From NCBI GenBank assembly GCA_964420285.1, contig CAYQTE010000039.1:1-41120 (forward strand): DNA of 41,120 nucleotides. Direction: 5' to 3'. Made by a program: the position numbers and the translations under genes. Source of the stretch: CAYQTE01 sp964420285 (GTDB lineage: Bacteria > Planctomycetota > Phycisphaerae > Tepidisphaerales > Tepidisphaeraceae). Under the pieces are notes generated by a model. It worked only from the letters and a program-made list of their open reading frames with translations. It did not search any database and was not told where the DNA came from. This document shows, one piece after another, positions 31,923 through 38,699 of the stretch (its first letter is position 1; the number at the start of each line of letters is the position of its first letter).

Positions 31923-32809
31923 TACGCTTTTTCCTTTCCGGCGTGTCGCATGATTTCCACGACGCTGGCGAAATCCTTATCGGCGTAACCCGCCGCCGCC
32001 GCTCGCTCGAAGGTATGCAGTGCAGCGGAAACAACCTCCATGCCGCCGGCCGTGCCGGTTTGCTTCAGGGCGTAACGCAGATCCTTCATAATCAGCCGAA
32101 GAAGGAAGTTGGGAGTGTAATCGCTGGCCAGCATGCGAGCGGAGATCATCTTGACCAGCGGGCTGCCGGGCGCGCCGCCCGTCAGCACGCCAACCGCTTT
32201 TTCACGATCCAGGCCCGAGCGTTCGATAACGGCCACGGCCTCGCCCAGGGCCACGGCCTGAACGCCGCAGACAAAGTTGTTGATCAGTTTCATCATCGCC
32301 CCGCTGCCGGATGGGCCCAGGTAGACGATGTCGCGGCTCATCGCTGCCAGCACCGGCCGGGCGATTTCCAGTGCCGCCGGCGAGCCGCCGACGAGGAACA
32401 CCAGTTCGCCCGCGGCCGCGTGCATCCTGCTGCCAGTGACGGGGGCGTCGAGCAATTCGCAGCCTCGATCGGCGGCGACCTTCGCCAGTTCGTGTATCCA
32501 ATCGACGCTGACGGTGCTGGATTCGATAAAAAGCGACCCGCGAGCCGCACCGGCGGCCGCTCCATCGGCGCCCAGCCACACTCCGCCGGCGGCGGGGTCG
32601 TCGGCCAACATGCTGAGTATCACATCCGCTCCCGCCGCGGCCTCACGCGGCGTGCGGGCGACGGCCGCGCCCCGTTGCCGCAGCGGCTCGGCCTTTTGCG
32701 CCGTGCGGTTGTAAACGGTCACGGCATATCCCCGGTCGATCAGCCGCCCGGCCATGCCCGAACCCATCAAGCCCAGCCCCAATATCGCGATCTTTGGTTT
32801 GGAATTCAT
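31922..32809 (-). CDS. Beta-hydroxyacid dehydrogenase, tartronate-semialdehyde-reductase-like
   Basis: A 295-residue NAD(P)-dependent reductase of the 3-hydroxyisobutyrate / 2-hydroxy-3-oxopropionate reductase family. It has the Rossmann motif ILGLGLMGSGMAGRLIDRGY (9-28), the substrate loop DAPVTGSRMHAAAGEL (121-136) and the catalytic Lys174 in GAMMKLINNFVCG. The C-terminal KDLRYAL is typical. A likely substrate is tartronate semialdehyde or a related aldehyde acid from sugar-acid cleavage. It begins 6 nt after the FAH-family gene ends, inside the operon. Exact substrate is not evident. Confidence 0.82.
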   Translation of the reverse strand: MNSKPKIAILGLGLMGSGMAGRLIDRGYAVTVYNRTAQKAEPLRQRGAAVARTPREAAAGADVILSMLADDPAAGGVWLGADGAAAGAARGSLFIESSTVSVDWIHELAKVAADRGCELLDAPVTGSRMHAAAGELVFLVGGSPAALEIARPVLAAMSRDIVYLGPSGSGAMMKLINNFVCGVQAVALGEAVAVIERSGLDREKAVGVLTGGAPGSPLVKMISARMLASDYTPNFLLRLIMKDLRYALKQTGTAGGMEVVSAALHTFERAAAAGYADKDFASVVEIMRHAGKEKA

Positions 32810-32815
32810 CGTTGT

Positions 32816-33832
32816 TCAAGTCAGAGGAATGACACTCACCAGTTTACTTTCCGCCCGCGGCGTTACATGGACGGTGTTTCGCAGCGCTCTGCCGAAGCCG
32901 TCGAAATGGATCACCATCACATCGCCATCGGCCAGTTGGATGCCATCGCCGAAACTGACGGAATGGGCGCCGTAATAATGAATATGCACATCGCCCGGGC
33001 GGCGATGGGCGTCGAATTTGAACTGGTGATGCTCGATGTTCTGCAGGCTGTGGCACATCTCGGCCTCGCCGGTGCGTATCGCCCGCTGCCAGAGAATATT
33101 GCCGCCACGCTCGATGCGAACCTCGCCGGTCACCGAATTGAAATTGGGGTCGATCGCCAGTTCCGGCCCGATGGCGCAGGTGCGCATCTTCGACCCGGCC
33201 AGATTGAGATAGTTGCGCCGTTCAAACACATGATCGGCGAACTCATTACCGGCCGCCATTCCGACGCGGCGCGGCGTACCGCTGGCGTCTATCACATACA
33301 ACCCGGCGATTTCCGCCTCTTCGCCGCCGTCCTCGGCGAAACTCGGCACCTCCAGCGGCTCGCCCGAGGCGCGGAGGACCATGCCGTTGCCCTTGTAAAA
33401 CCACTCCGGCGCGATCCCGATTCGCCCCGGCGCGGGCCGACCGTCCTCGACGCCCCAGCGGAACATCTTCATACTGTCGGTCAGGTTCTTATCGGCATCG
33501 GAGGCGACCGGGCTGTGCATCGCATTGCGGTCGCGAGCGCTTCCCAGATGCGTCAACCCGGTCCCCGAGACGATCGTGCGGCCCGGCCGGTCCGGAAAAT
33601 CCAGCGGGATCATCAGCTTCCAGTCCGATTCGCCTTTGTACACCGCATCGTAATCCAGCGTCTGGTCGCTCAGGTGCTGGCGTATCAGGTCGGACATGCC
33701 GCCACCTTGCTTGATCGCCGCATCCGCCAGCGCATAAGCCGAATCAAAATCCCCGATAAGCCGCAGTCGTGGTTCCTCGACAAGGGCGACGCGCCGGCCG
33801 GCGGCATTTCGTATTTGTACAAGTCGTGTCAT
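32816..33832 (-). CDS. FAH-superfamily protein of the AraD1/GguC type
   Basis: A 338-residue member of the fumarylacetoacetate-hydrolase superfamily, in the AraD1/GguC branch related to 2-keto-3-deoxypentonate dehydratases such as XylX. Metal-ligand region GGEEAEIAGLYVID is followed by GMAAGNEFADHVFERRNYLNLAGSK and AIGPEL, the FAH C-terminal core. The C-terminus (HYYGAHSVSFGDGIQLADGDVMVIHFDGFGRALRN) matches the family. ATG 33832 is chosen because GGGGAG lies 8 nt upstream and LVQIRNAAGRRVALV is the usual start. In this operon it may convert a 2-keto-3-deoxy acid to 2-oxoglutarate semialdehyde, handed to the aldehyde dehydrogenase. Hydrolase activity is an alternative. Confidence 0.78.
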   Translation of the reverse strand: MTRLVQIRNAAGRRVALVEEPRLRLIGDFDSAYALADAAIKQGGGMSDLIRQHLSDQTLDYDAVYKGESDWKLMIPLDFPDRPGRTIVSGTGLTHLGSARDRNAMHSPVASDADKNLTDSMKMFRWGVEDGRPAPGRIGIAPEWFYKGNGMVLRASGEPLEVPSFAEDGGEEAEIAGLYVIDASGTPRRVGMAAGNEFADHVFERRNYLNLAGSKMRTCAIGPELAIDPNFNSVTGEVRIERGGNILWQRAIRTGEAEMCHSLQNIEHHQFKFDAHRRPGDVHIHYYGAHSVSFGDGIQLADGDVMVIHFDGFGRALRNTVHVTPRAESKLVSVIPLT

Positions 33833-33863
33833 GGCATTCTCCCCGTTTTTCCGCCACCCCAAC

Positions 33864-35036
33864 TTACTCGGTTACATGGAACTGCTTGAGCGACGCCTCG
33901 TTGACCGTCAAGCCCAAACCCGGCAGGTTTTCGTCGAGCTCGATGAACCCGTCCCTGGGGATCGGCTCGCCGTCAAAGATATACCAGAACAACTCGTTCC
34001 CGACTTCGACATCCACCTTGGGGAAGAACTCGGCCATCGGTGAATTCAGGCTGGCCATAACGACATGATAGTTGTGCATCTGCCCCGCGTGCGGAATCAC
34101 CGGAATCTGGTAGGCCTCGGCCAGGGCGGCGATTTTCCGCGCCTGCGTGATGCCCCCGACGCGGTTGGTATCGAACTGGATGTAATCCACCGCTTTGGCC
34201 TCGAGCAACTGCTGGAATCCAAAGAGCGTGAATTCGTGTTCGCCGCCGGCGATGGGGATGCGGCTGCGCGATTTCAGTTCGACATACCCGCGAATATCGT
34301 CGGGAATGACCGGCTCCTCGAGCCAGCGGAGATTGAACGGCTCCAGCAGCGGCAGCATCCGTTTGGCGTAGTCCAGATTCCACCCCATGTAGGCATCGGC
34401 CATGATGTCGATGCCGTCACCCACCGTCTGGCGCACGGTGCGGACGAGATCGACGTTCTTCCACATTCCCGCCGCTCCGTCCAGCGGCCCCCACCCAAAC
34501 CGCAGCTTCATCGCCTTGTATCCCTCATCGGCATAGCGTTTGCTTTCGCGCGCCAGTTCGTCCAGCGGAGTGCTGTAGAGCCGGCTGGCATAGACGGGAA
34601 TCCGCGATTTGGTCTTCCCGCCCAGCAGACGATACACCGGCTGTTTTGCCGACTTTCCCAGCAAATCCCACAGGGCGATGTCCACCGCGCTGATGGCGAC
34701 CATGCCGATGCCCTTGCGGCCGAAGGCCATCGTCCGCCGGTACATCTGCTGCCACAGGTACTCGGTATCCCACGGATCGGCCCCGATGAGGATCGGTTTG
34801 AGATAGAGGTCGATGACCTGCTTGGTGACCGGCGGGGCCAGGGCGGCCTCGCCGATGCCGACCAGGCCGGTGTCGGTGAAGATTTCCACCAAAAGCCAGC
34901 CGTGGAAGGTGAACGTGCCCATCGTGGCCGGCGTGGCGCCCAGGACATCCATCGGGTTGGTGCAGAAGTGAGGCGGCAGCGGCACGGTCTTGCCGCGCCA
35001 TTCGATTGAGCGGGTTCGGATGCGGGTGATCTTCAT
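33864..35036 (-). CDS. Enolase-superfamily sugar-acid dehydratase (rhamnonate-dehydratase-like)
   Basis: A 390-residue mandelate racemase/muconate lactonising enzyme family protein. The capping domain is residues 1-130. Barrel motifs: KAMKLRFGWGPLDG (174-187, catalytic-type Lys), ADAYMGWNLDYA (213-224, metal Asp214), LRWLEEPVIPDDIRGY (236-251, metal Glu240), GGEHEFT (264-270, metal Glu266) and PHAGQMHNYH (315-324, catalytic His). The order WGP..G, then GY.ELK, then GEH is closest to L-rhamnonate dehydratase. It should remove water from a sugar acid to give the 2-keto-3-deoxy acid. It follows the transporter by 15 nt and precedes the FAH gene by 31 nt. Substrate could be a pentonate, hexonate or 6-deoxyhexonate. 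Confidence 0.85.
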   Translation of the reverse strand: MKITRIRTRSIEWRGKTVPLPPHFCTNPMDVLGATPATMGTFTFHGWLLVEIFTDTGLVGIGEAALAPPVTKQVIDLYLKPILIGADPWDTEYLWQQMYRRTMAFGRKGIGMVAISAVDIALWDLLGKSAKQPVYRLLGGKTKSRIPVYASRLYSTPLDELARESKRYADEGYKAMKLRFGWGPLDGAAGMWKNVDLVRTVRQTVGDGIDIMADAYMGWNLDYAKRMLPLLEPFNLRWLEEPVIPDDIRGYVELKSRSRIPIAGGEHEFTLFGFQQLLEAKAVDYIQFDTNRVGGITQARKIAALAEAYQIPVIPHAGQMHNYHVVMASLNSPMAEFFPKVDVEVGNELFWYIFDGEPIPRDGFIELDENLPGLGLTVNEASLKQFHVTE

Positions 35037-35051
35037 GGATCGATCCTATGT

Positions 35052-36353
35052 CTAACGTACACTAACTTCAAGGCCGCTCGCGCCCCGCGGCGAAATCAGC
35101 GGCCTGATAGCGGGCACAAAAACGAGAATAATCAGCATTGCCGCCACGTGCAGCGATCCGGCGATGACCAGCACCGGGACGTAGCTGTGGCCATGATCCA
35201 GCAGGTATCCCGCCAGCGTACCCAGCACAACGCCTCCCATCGCGCCGCCCAACCCCACCAGCCCCGCCACCGTGCCGACCACCTGTTTGGGGAACAGATC
35301 GGTTGGAAGTATCATAACCAATGTCGACCAGGATTGCTGCCCAAAATATGCCAGACTGAAAATGGCGATCGCCCACGGCACGGAAACGAACGGCACGAAC
35401 ATGACGAACGGCATCAGCGCCGCGCTGGCCGCCAGCGCCGTCTTGCGAGAAAAATTCACCGATCCGCCCCGCCGCAGCAGCCAACTGGAAAACGCCCCGC
35501 CAACCAGCGCACCGAGCCCCGAAGCGGCCGGTGGTACCCAAACAACATTACCGGCAGACCGGTAGTCGTAATGCCGCGCGTCAAAGAGATATTTGGGCAG
35601 CCAGAAGATGTAAAAATACCACGCCGCATCGGTCAAGAACTTGGCAAGAACGATGCCCCAGGTTTCGCGATATTGAAGCAGTTGCCGGAGCGGAATAATT
35701 CCCTGCGACCTCTGGCGATCTTTCGCATCGGGCAGCGGCGGGAGTATGAGCCGCTCGGCGTCGCTCAGGCCAGGATGCCGCTCCGGCGGGAAATAATCGG
35801 CGATCCACCACAGCGTCCACAGCAGCCCCAGTCCGCCGGTCAGGAAAAAAACCCAGCGCCATGGAGTGATTCCAAACCAGGAAACATGCGGAAGAACAAC
35901 ACGGAGAATAAGCGGTCCGGCCACGACGCTCCCGACGGCCGTGCCGGCGTTGATGATGCCCATGGCGGTGGCGCGTTCCCTGGCGGGGAACCATTCCGTG
36001 ACCGCCCGCGTCGCGGCCGGGAATCCACCGCCTTCGCCGAGCCCCAGCAGAAGCCGGCTGGTCGCGAGCATTGCCACTCCCGTCGCCAGGCCGTGACTGG
36101 CGCAGGCCAGCGACCAGAACACCATGACCAGAAAATACCCCAGCCGCGTCCCCAGCCGATCCAGCAGCCATCCGCCGCCGAGATACATCAGTCCGTAGGA
36201 TGCCAGAAACGCCGTATCGAGCAGCGCCTTGATCTCGTTGGAAATGGGAATATCCGCCCCGATGGCCTTGATAGCCACCGGAAGCGTCGAGCGATCCAGA
36301 TAGCTGATGGCAATCGCCACGCTGATCAGCACCGCTATTCGCCAACGCACCAT
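35052..36353 (-). CDS. MFS sugar-acid transporter (ACS/ExuT-like)
   Basis: A 433-residue, 12-helix major facilitator of the anion:cation symporter type. ISYLDRSTLPVA in helix 1 with the charged YxDR motif, FLASYGLMYLGGGWLLDRLGTRLGY (helices 2-3 loop, DRxGxR), LLLGLGEGGGFPAATRAVTEWFP (helix 4) and the WRWVFFLTGGLGLLWTLWW stretch are characteristic of hexuronate/galactonate transporters. GGAG and GGAGA immediately precede ATG 36353. It is the first gene of the sugar-acid operon. It lies 78 nt after ackA with no clear promoter in the gap. Proton-coupled import of an aldonate or uronate is expected. Confidence 0.88.
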   Translation of the reverse strand: MVRWRIAVLISVAIAISYLDRSTLPVAIKAIGADIPISNEIKALLDTAFLASYGLMYLGGGWLLDRLGTRLGYFLVMVFWSLACASHGLATGVAMLATSRLLLGLGEGGGFPAATRAVTEWFPARERATAMGIINAGTAVGSVVAGPLILRVVLPHVSWFGITPWRWVFFLTGGLGLLWTLWWIADYFPPERHPGLSDAERLILPPLPDAKDRQRSQGIIPLRQLLQYRETWGIVLAKFLTDAAWYFYIFWLPKYLFDARHYDYRSAGNVVWVPPAASGLGALVGGAFSSWLLRRGGSVNFSRKTALAASAALMPFVMFVPFVSVPWAIAIFSLAYFGQQSWSTLVMILPTDLFPKQVVGTVAGLVGLGGAMGGVVLGTLAGYLLDHGHSYVPVLVIAGSLHVAAMLIILVFVPAIRPLISPRGASGLEVSVR

Positions 36354-36431
36354 TCTCCGCTCCGGAAGCTCACCGATCGACGGCCAGGTTTTCGACGCGG
36401 CCGCCTTGCGAATGCCGGGGAATCGTAGCGT

Positions 36432-37613
36432 TCAATTTGGCTTCTGCAACAATTCCCTTACATCGCGCCCGATCTGCAATTCCTCGTCCGTTGGAATCAC
36501 CCAAATTTGCACGCGCGATTTGTCGGTCCCGATCTTGCAGCACGCTTTTCCGCTGGCGGCGGCGTTGGCTGATGAGTCCAGTTCCGCGCCCAGGAATTCC
36601 AGTCCGCGGCAGATGCGCTGGCGCATGTCCGATGAGTGTTCGCCGATCCCGCCGGAGAACGCGATGGCGTCCAGACCGCCCAGAATGGCCGCGTACGCGC
36701 CGATGTATTTCCGCACGCGATACGCGAAAATCTCCAGAGCCAGTTCCGCGCGCGCGTCGCCACCGGCCAAGGCCTGAAGTTCGCGCACATCGCTCGATTT
36801 TCCCGACAGCCCGAGCAATCCGCTGTGCCGGTTCAGCAGGTCGTCCAACTCCCGCACGCTGATGCGTTCGGTCCTCATCAAATACATCAGCAACCCCGGA
36901 TCGATATCCCCGCAGCGCGTGCCCATCACCAATCCCTCCAGCGGTGTCATGCCCATGCTGGTGTCGATGCTGGCCCCGTCCCGGATCGCGCACACGCTGG
37001 CCCCGTTGCCCAGGTGACAGGTAATCAACCGCGTCCCGGCCGCCGCTCGGCCCATTTTGGCCAGGAGCGTTTGCGATACATACCGATGCGAGGTGCCGTG
37101 AAATCCATAGCGCCGTATTTCGTGCTTCTGCGCCACCTCGAGCGGAATCGCATACGTCGCCGCCACATCCGGAATCGTGCGATGAAACGCCGTATCGAAC
37201 ACCGCAAAGGCCGGCACATCCGGCAGCAGCCGCCGTTGTGTTTCGATACACACCAGTCCCGGCCCGTTCTGGAGCGGGGCCAATTCCGTCACCTCGCGGA
37301 TGGCGGCGATCACCTCATCGCTGATCCGCGCCGGCGCCTCAAACCGGCTTCCCCCATGCACGATGCGATGTCCCACCGCATCAATCCCCATCGGCCGGCA
37401 AGCCCCGATCGCATGCTCCACCGCATGCCCCACCGACTCGGCCGCCACCGACGTCGTCTCCGCCGCCCGCCCGGTTACTTCCAGCCGCATCGCCGCCTTG
37501 GGCGTGCCCCATTGATCGACTTGCCCCTGAGCCAACACCGATTCATCGCCCGCCATGCGCAGCAACTTGAACTTGAGCGAAGAACTGCCGGCATTGAGGG
37601 TCAGGACGTTCAT
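36432..37613 (-). CDS. ackA: Acetate kinase
   Basis: A 393-residue ASKHA-fold kinase making ATP and acetate from acetyl-phosphate. The N-terminal NVLTLNAGSSSLKFKLL motif, GHRIVHGG (81-88), RYGFHGTSHRYVSQ, CHLGNGASVCAI, GMTPLEGLVMGTRCGDIDPG and ISFSGG-like AIAFSGGIGEHSSDMRQRIC region are all intact. It pairs functionally with the phosphoketolase encoded 1 kb upstream. A second, truncated copy of its first 38 codons lies at 38289-38403. No Shine-Dalgarno is evident (GTGTGTAGACT before the ATG). Confidence 0.96.
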   Translation of the reverse strand: MNVLTLNAGSSSLKFKLLRMAGDESVLAQGQVDQWGTPKAAMRLEVTGRAAETTSVAAESVGHAVEHAIGACRPMGIDAVGHRIVHGGSRFEAPARISDEVIAAIREVTELAPLQNGPGLVCIETQRRLLPDVPAFAVFDTAFHRTIPDVAATYAIPLEVAQKHEIRRYGFHGTSHRYVSQTLLAKMGRAAAGTRLITCHLGNGASVCAIRDGASIDTSMGMTPLEGLVMGTRCGDIDPGLLMYLMRTERISVRELDDLLNRHSGLLGLSGKSSDVRELQALAGGDARAELALEIFAYRVRKYIGAYAAILGGLDAIAFSGGIGEHSSDMRQRICRGLEFLGAELDSSANAAASGKACCKIGTDKSRVQIWVIPTDEELQIGRDVRELLQKPN

Positions 37614-37647
37614 AGTCTACACACCATCGCGCAATCGCACCCTGTAC

Positions 37648-37664
37648 GGTCCGCACCGCGGACC
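37648..37664. promoter_or_regulatory. Small perfect hairpin in the ackA leader
   Basis: GGTCCGC-ACC-GCGGACC forms a 7-bp stem with a 3-nt loop, 34 nt upstream of the ackA ATG. There is no T-run, so it is unlikely to be a terminator. It could be an operator or leader structure. Confidence 0.35.
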
Positions 37665-37739
37665 ACGATACTCAACCATACCGAACCCCCATTCTACTAC
37701 AACCGGCAGTGAATCTTGCCTTGCGCGGGCGCGCATTTC

Positions 37740-37755
37740 CGATGATCCGATGATC
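37740..37755. repeat. Tandem 8-mer CGATGATC x2
   Basis: Two adjacent copies of CGATGATC lie about 30 nt upstream of TAGAAT (37783-37788), a possible -10 for the antitoxin gene at 37829. Position would suit an operator, but the evidence is only the repeat and its place. Confidence 0.3.
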
Positions 37756-37828
37756 GCATTCGCCGATTCACCGCCCGCATGGTAGAATTCAGTCCATCGG
37801 AATGGCGATGTCCGAAAGGAACGTTTCC

Positions 37829-38098
37829 ATGGCATCAACAGCGGCGACACTTCGGCTCAAAGGTCTGGGTCCACGGGCTATGCTCGAATTGGCAGGCAAA
37901 GCCAGGCGACTGGGAATGACGCCGGAGCGCTACCTGCGCGAACTGGTTCAGGAAGACCTCGCGCTGGACCGCAAGGCCAGGACGACGACGCTTGCCGAAC
38001 TCATGGGGCCGGGACGCCAGGTCGACGAAGCGGAACTGGATAAGCTGATCGATGCGGCGCGAACCCGTCACCATCGGCGAAATGCAAAGAGAAAGTAA
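37829..38098 (+). CDS. Orphan VapB-like antitoxin
   Basis: An 89-residue protein in the only plus-strand island of the right half of the window. AAAGGAA (37815-37821) 7 nt before ATG 37829 fixes the start; two in-frame upstream ATGs (37802, 37808) lack a site. The sequence LRLKGLGPRAMLELAGKARRLGMTPERYLRELVQED resembles a short ribbon-helix-helix-like DNA-binding region, followed by a basic/acidic partner-binding tail ending in RRNAKRK. Such antitoxins are normally followed by a PIN-domain toxin. Here only the C-terminal third of one remains. Name and partner are inferred. Confidence 0.6.
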   Translation: MASTAATLRLKGLGPRAMLELAGKARRLGMTPERYLRELVQEDLALDRKARTTTLAELMGPGRQVDEAELDKLIDAARTRHHRRNAKRK

Positions 38099-38100
38099 AG

Positions 38101-38280
38101 TTCATCGAACTTGCGATCGCGGGAAGCGCCACGCACATCGTGTCCGGCGACAAGGATCTCCTCGCATTACCATTGGGACACGCAGACTCGGCCAAGCGAT
38201 TTCGCCAACGGGCCCCGTCAACCCGCGTGTGCGATGCGGTCGCGTTTCTCGACGAAATGGAATCGACACTCAAGCTGTAG
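38101..38280 (+). pseudogene. Truncated PIN-domain toxin (C-terminal fragment)
   Basis: Immediately after the antitoxin stop, in the +1 relative frame, translation gives FIELAIAGSATHIVSGDKDL followed by LALPLGHADSAKRFRQR... ending AFLDEMESTLKL and a TAG stop at 38278-38280. This is the C-terminal third of a VapC-type PIN nuclease; the SGDKDLL motif carries the last catalytic Asp. The N-terminal two thirds, with the first catalytic Asp and the start codon, are missing. The frame cannot be extended upstream into a PIN start. The fragment ends 8 nt before the truncated ackA copy. Confidence 0.65.
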
Positions 38281-38288
38281 TACCGCTT

Positions 38289-38403
38289 TGGGCGCGCCCC
38301 ATTGATCGACTTGCCCCTGCGCCAGCACCGATTCGTCGCCCGCCATGCGCAGCAATTTGAACTTGAACGAAGAACTGCCGGCGTTGAGGGTCAGAACATT
38401 CAT
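38289..38403 (-). pseudogene. Truncated second copy of acetate kinase (5' end)
   Basis: ATG at 38403 followed by NVLTLNAGSSSFKFKLLRMA and AGDESVLAQGQVDQWGAPKA repeats the first 38 codons of full-length ackA (37613 downward). The two stretches differ at 10 of about 117 positions; eight changes are synonymous and two are not (Leu to Phe, Thr to Ala). After 38289 the similarity stops abruptly at the PIN-toxin remnant; the frame then runs on without family character to a stop near 38218. Its ATG overlaps the stop of the small membrane ORF upstream (ATGA). Confidence 0.85.
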
Positions 38404-38654
38404 GGGCCATGCCTCACACCCCTCCTGAGCCACCGAACGACATCACGGATCGCTGAAAACAAGAACCAGGCGTCTACCATGAATTCAGGTACGACAATAA
38501 ATGCGCGATCCCAAAACGTTGGCGAATAGGCGCCGCCCGATGGTCCCTGGAATGTCTTGGCATGCAGTGTGCTTTGCAGAGTGAAGATGGTAAACAACAG
38601 GCAAAACGCGCCCCAGAGGTAGAACCGAGTTTTCTCCGCACACGTTTTTTTCAT
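38400..38654 (-). CDS. Small two-helix membrane protein
   Basis: An ORF of 84 residues from ATG 38654 (ATG 38660 is equally possible). Hydrophobic segments at about 13-28 (WGAFCLLFTIFTLQST) and 46-60 (FIVVPEFMVDAWFLF) suggest two membrane helices, with basic ends (MKKTCAEKTR and RWLRRGVRHG). It lies between xfp and the truncated ackA copy, whose ATG overlaps this stop. The G+C content of the stretch is visibly lower than its neighbours. No family recognised; reality as a gene is moderately supported. Confidence 0.45.
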   Translation of the reverse strand: MKKTCAEKTRFYLWGAFCLLFTIFTLQSTLHAKTFQGPSGGAYSPTFWDRAFIVVPEFMVDAWFLFSAIRDVVRWLRRGVRHGP

Positions 38655-38699
38655 TTGCATCTTTGCCGCGGTTACGAACAAGTAGTTATGTGCTTGCCA

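Noticed and set aside
31943..33889. A 648-residue plus-strand frame opposite the FAH and reductase genes
   Set aside because: Spans two well-supported minus-strand genes and their boundary, with no domain content.
38052..38360. A 102-residue plus-strand frame across the toxin remnant and the ackA fragment
   Set aside because: It joins three unrelated pieces of sequence out of their proper frames.
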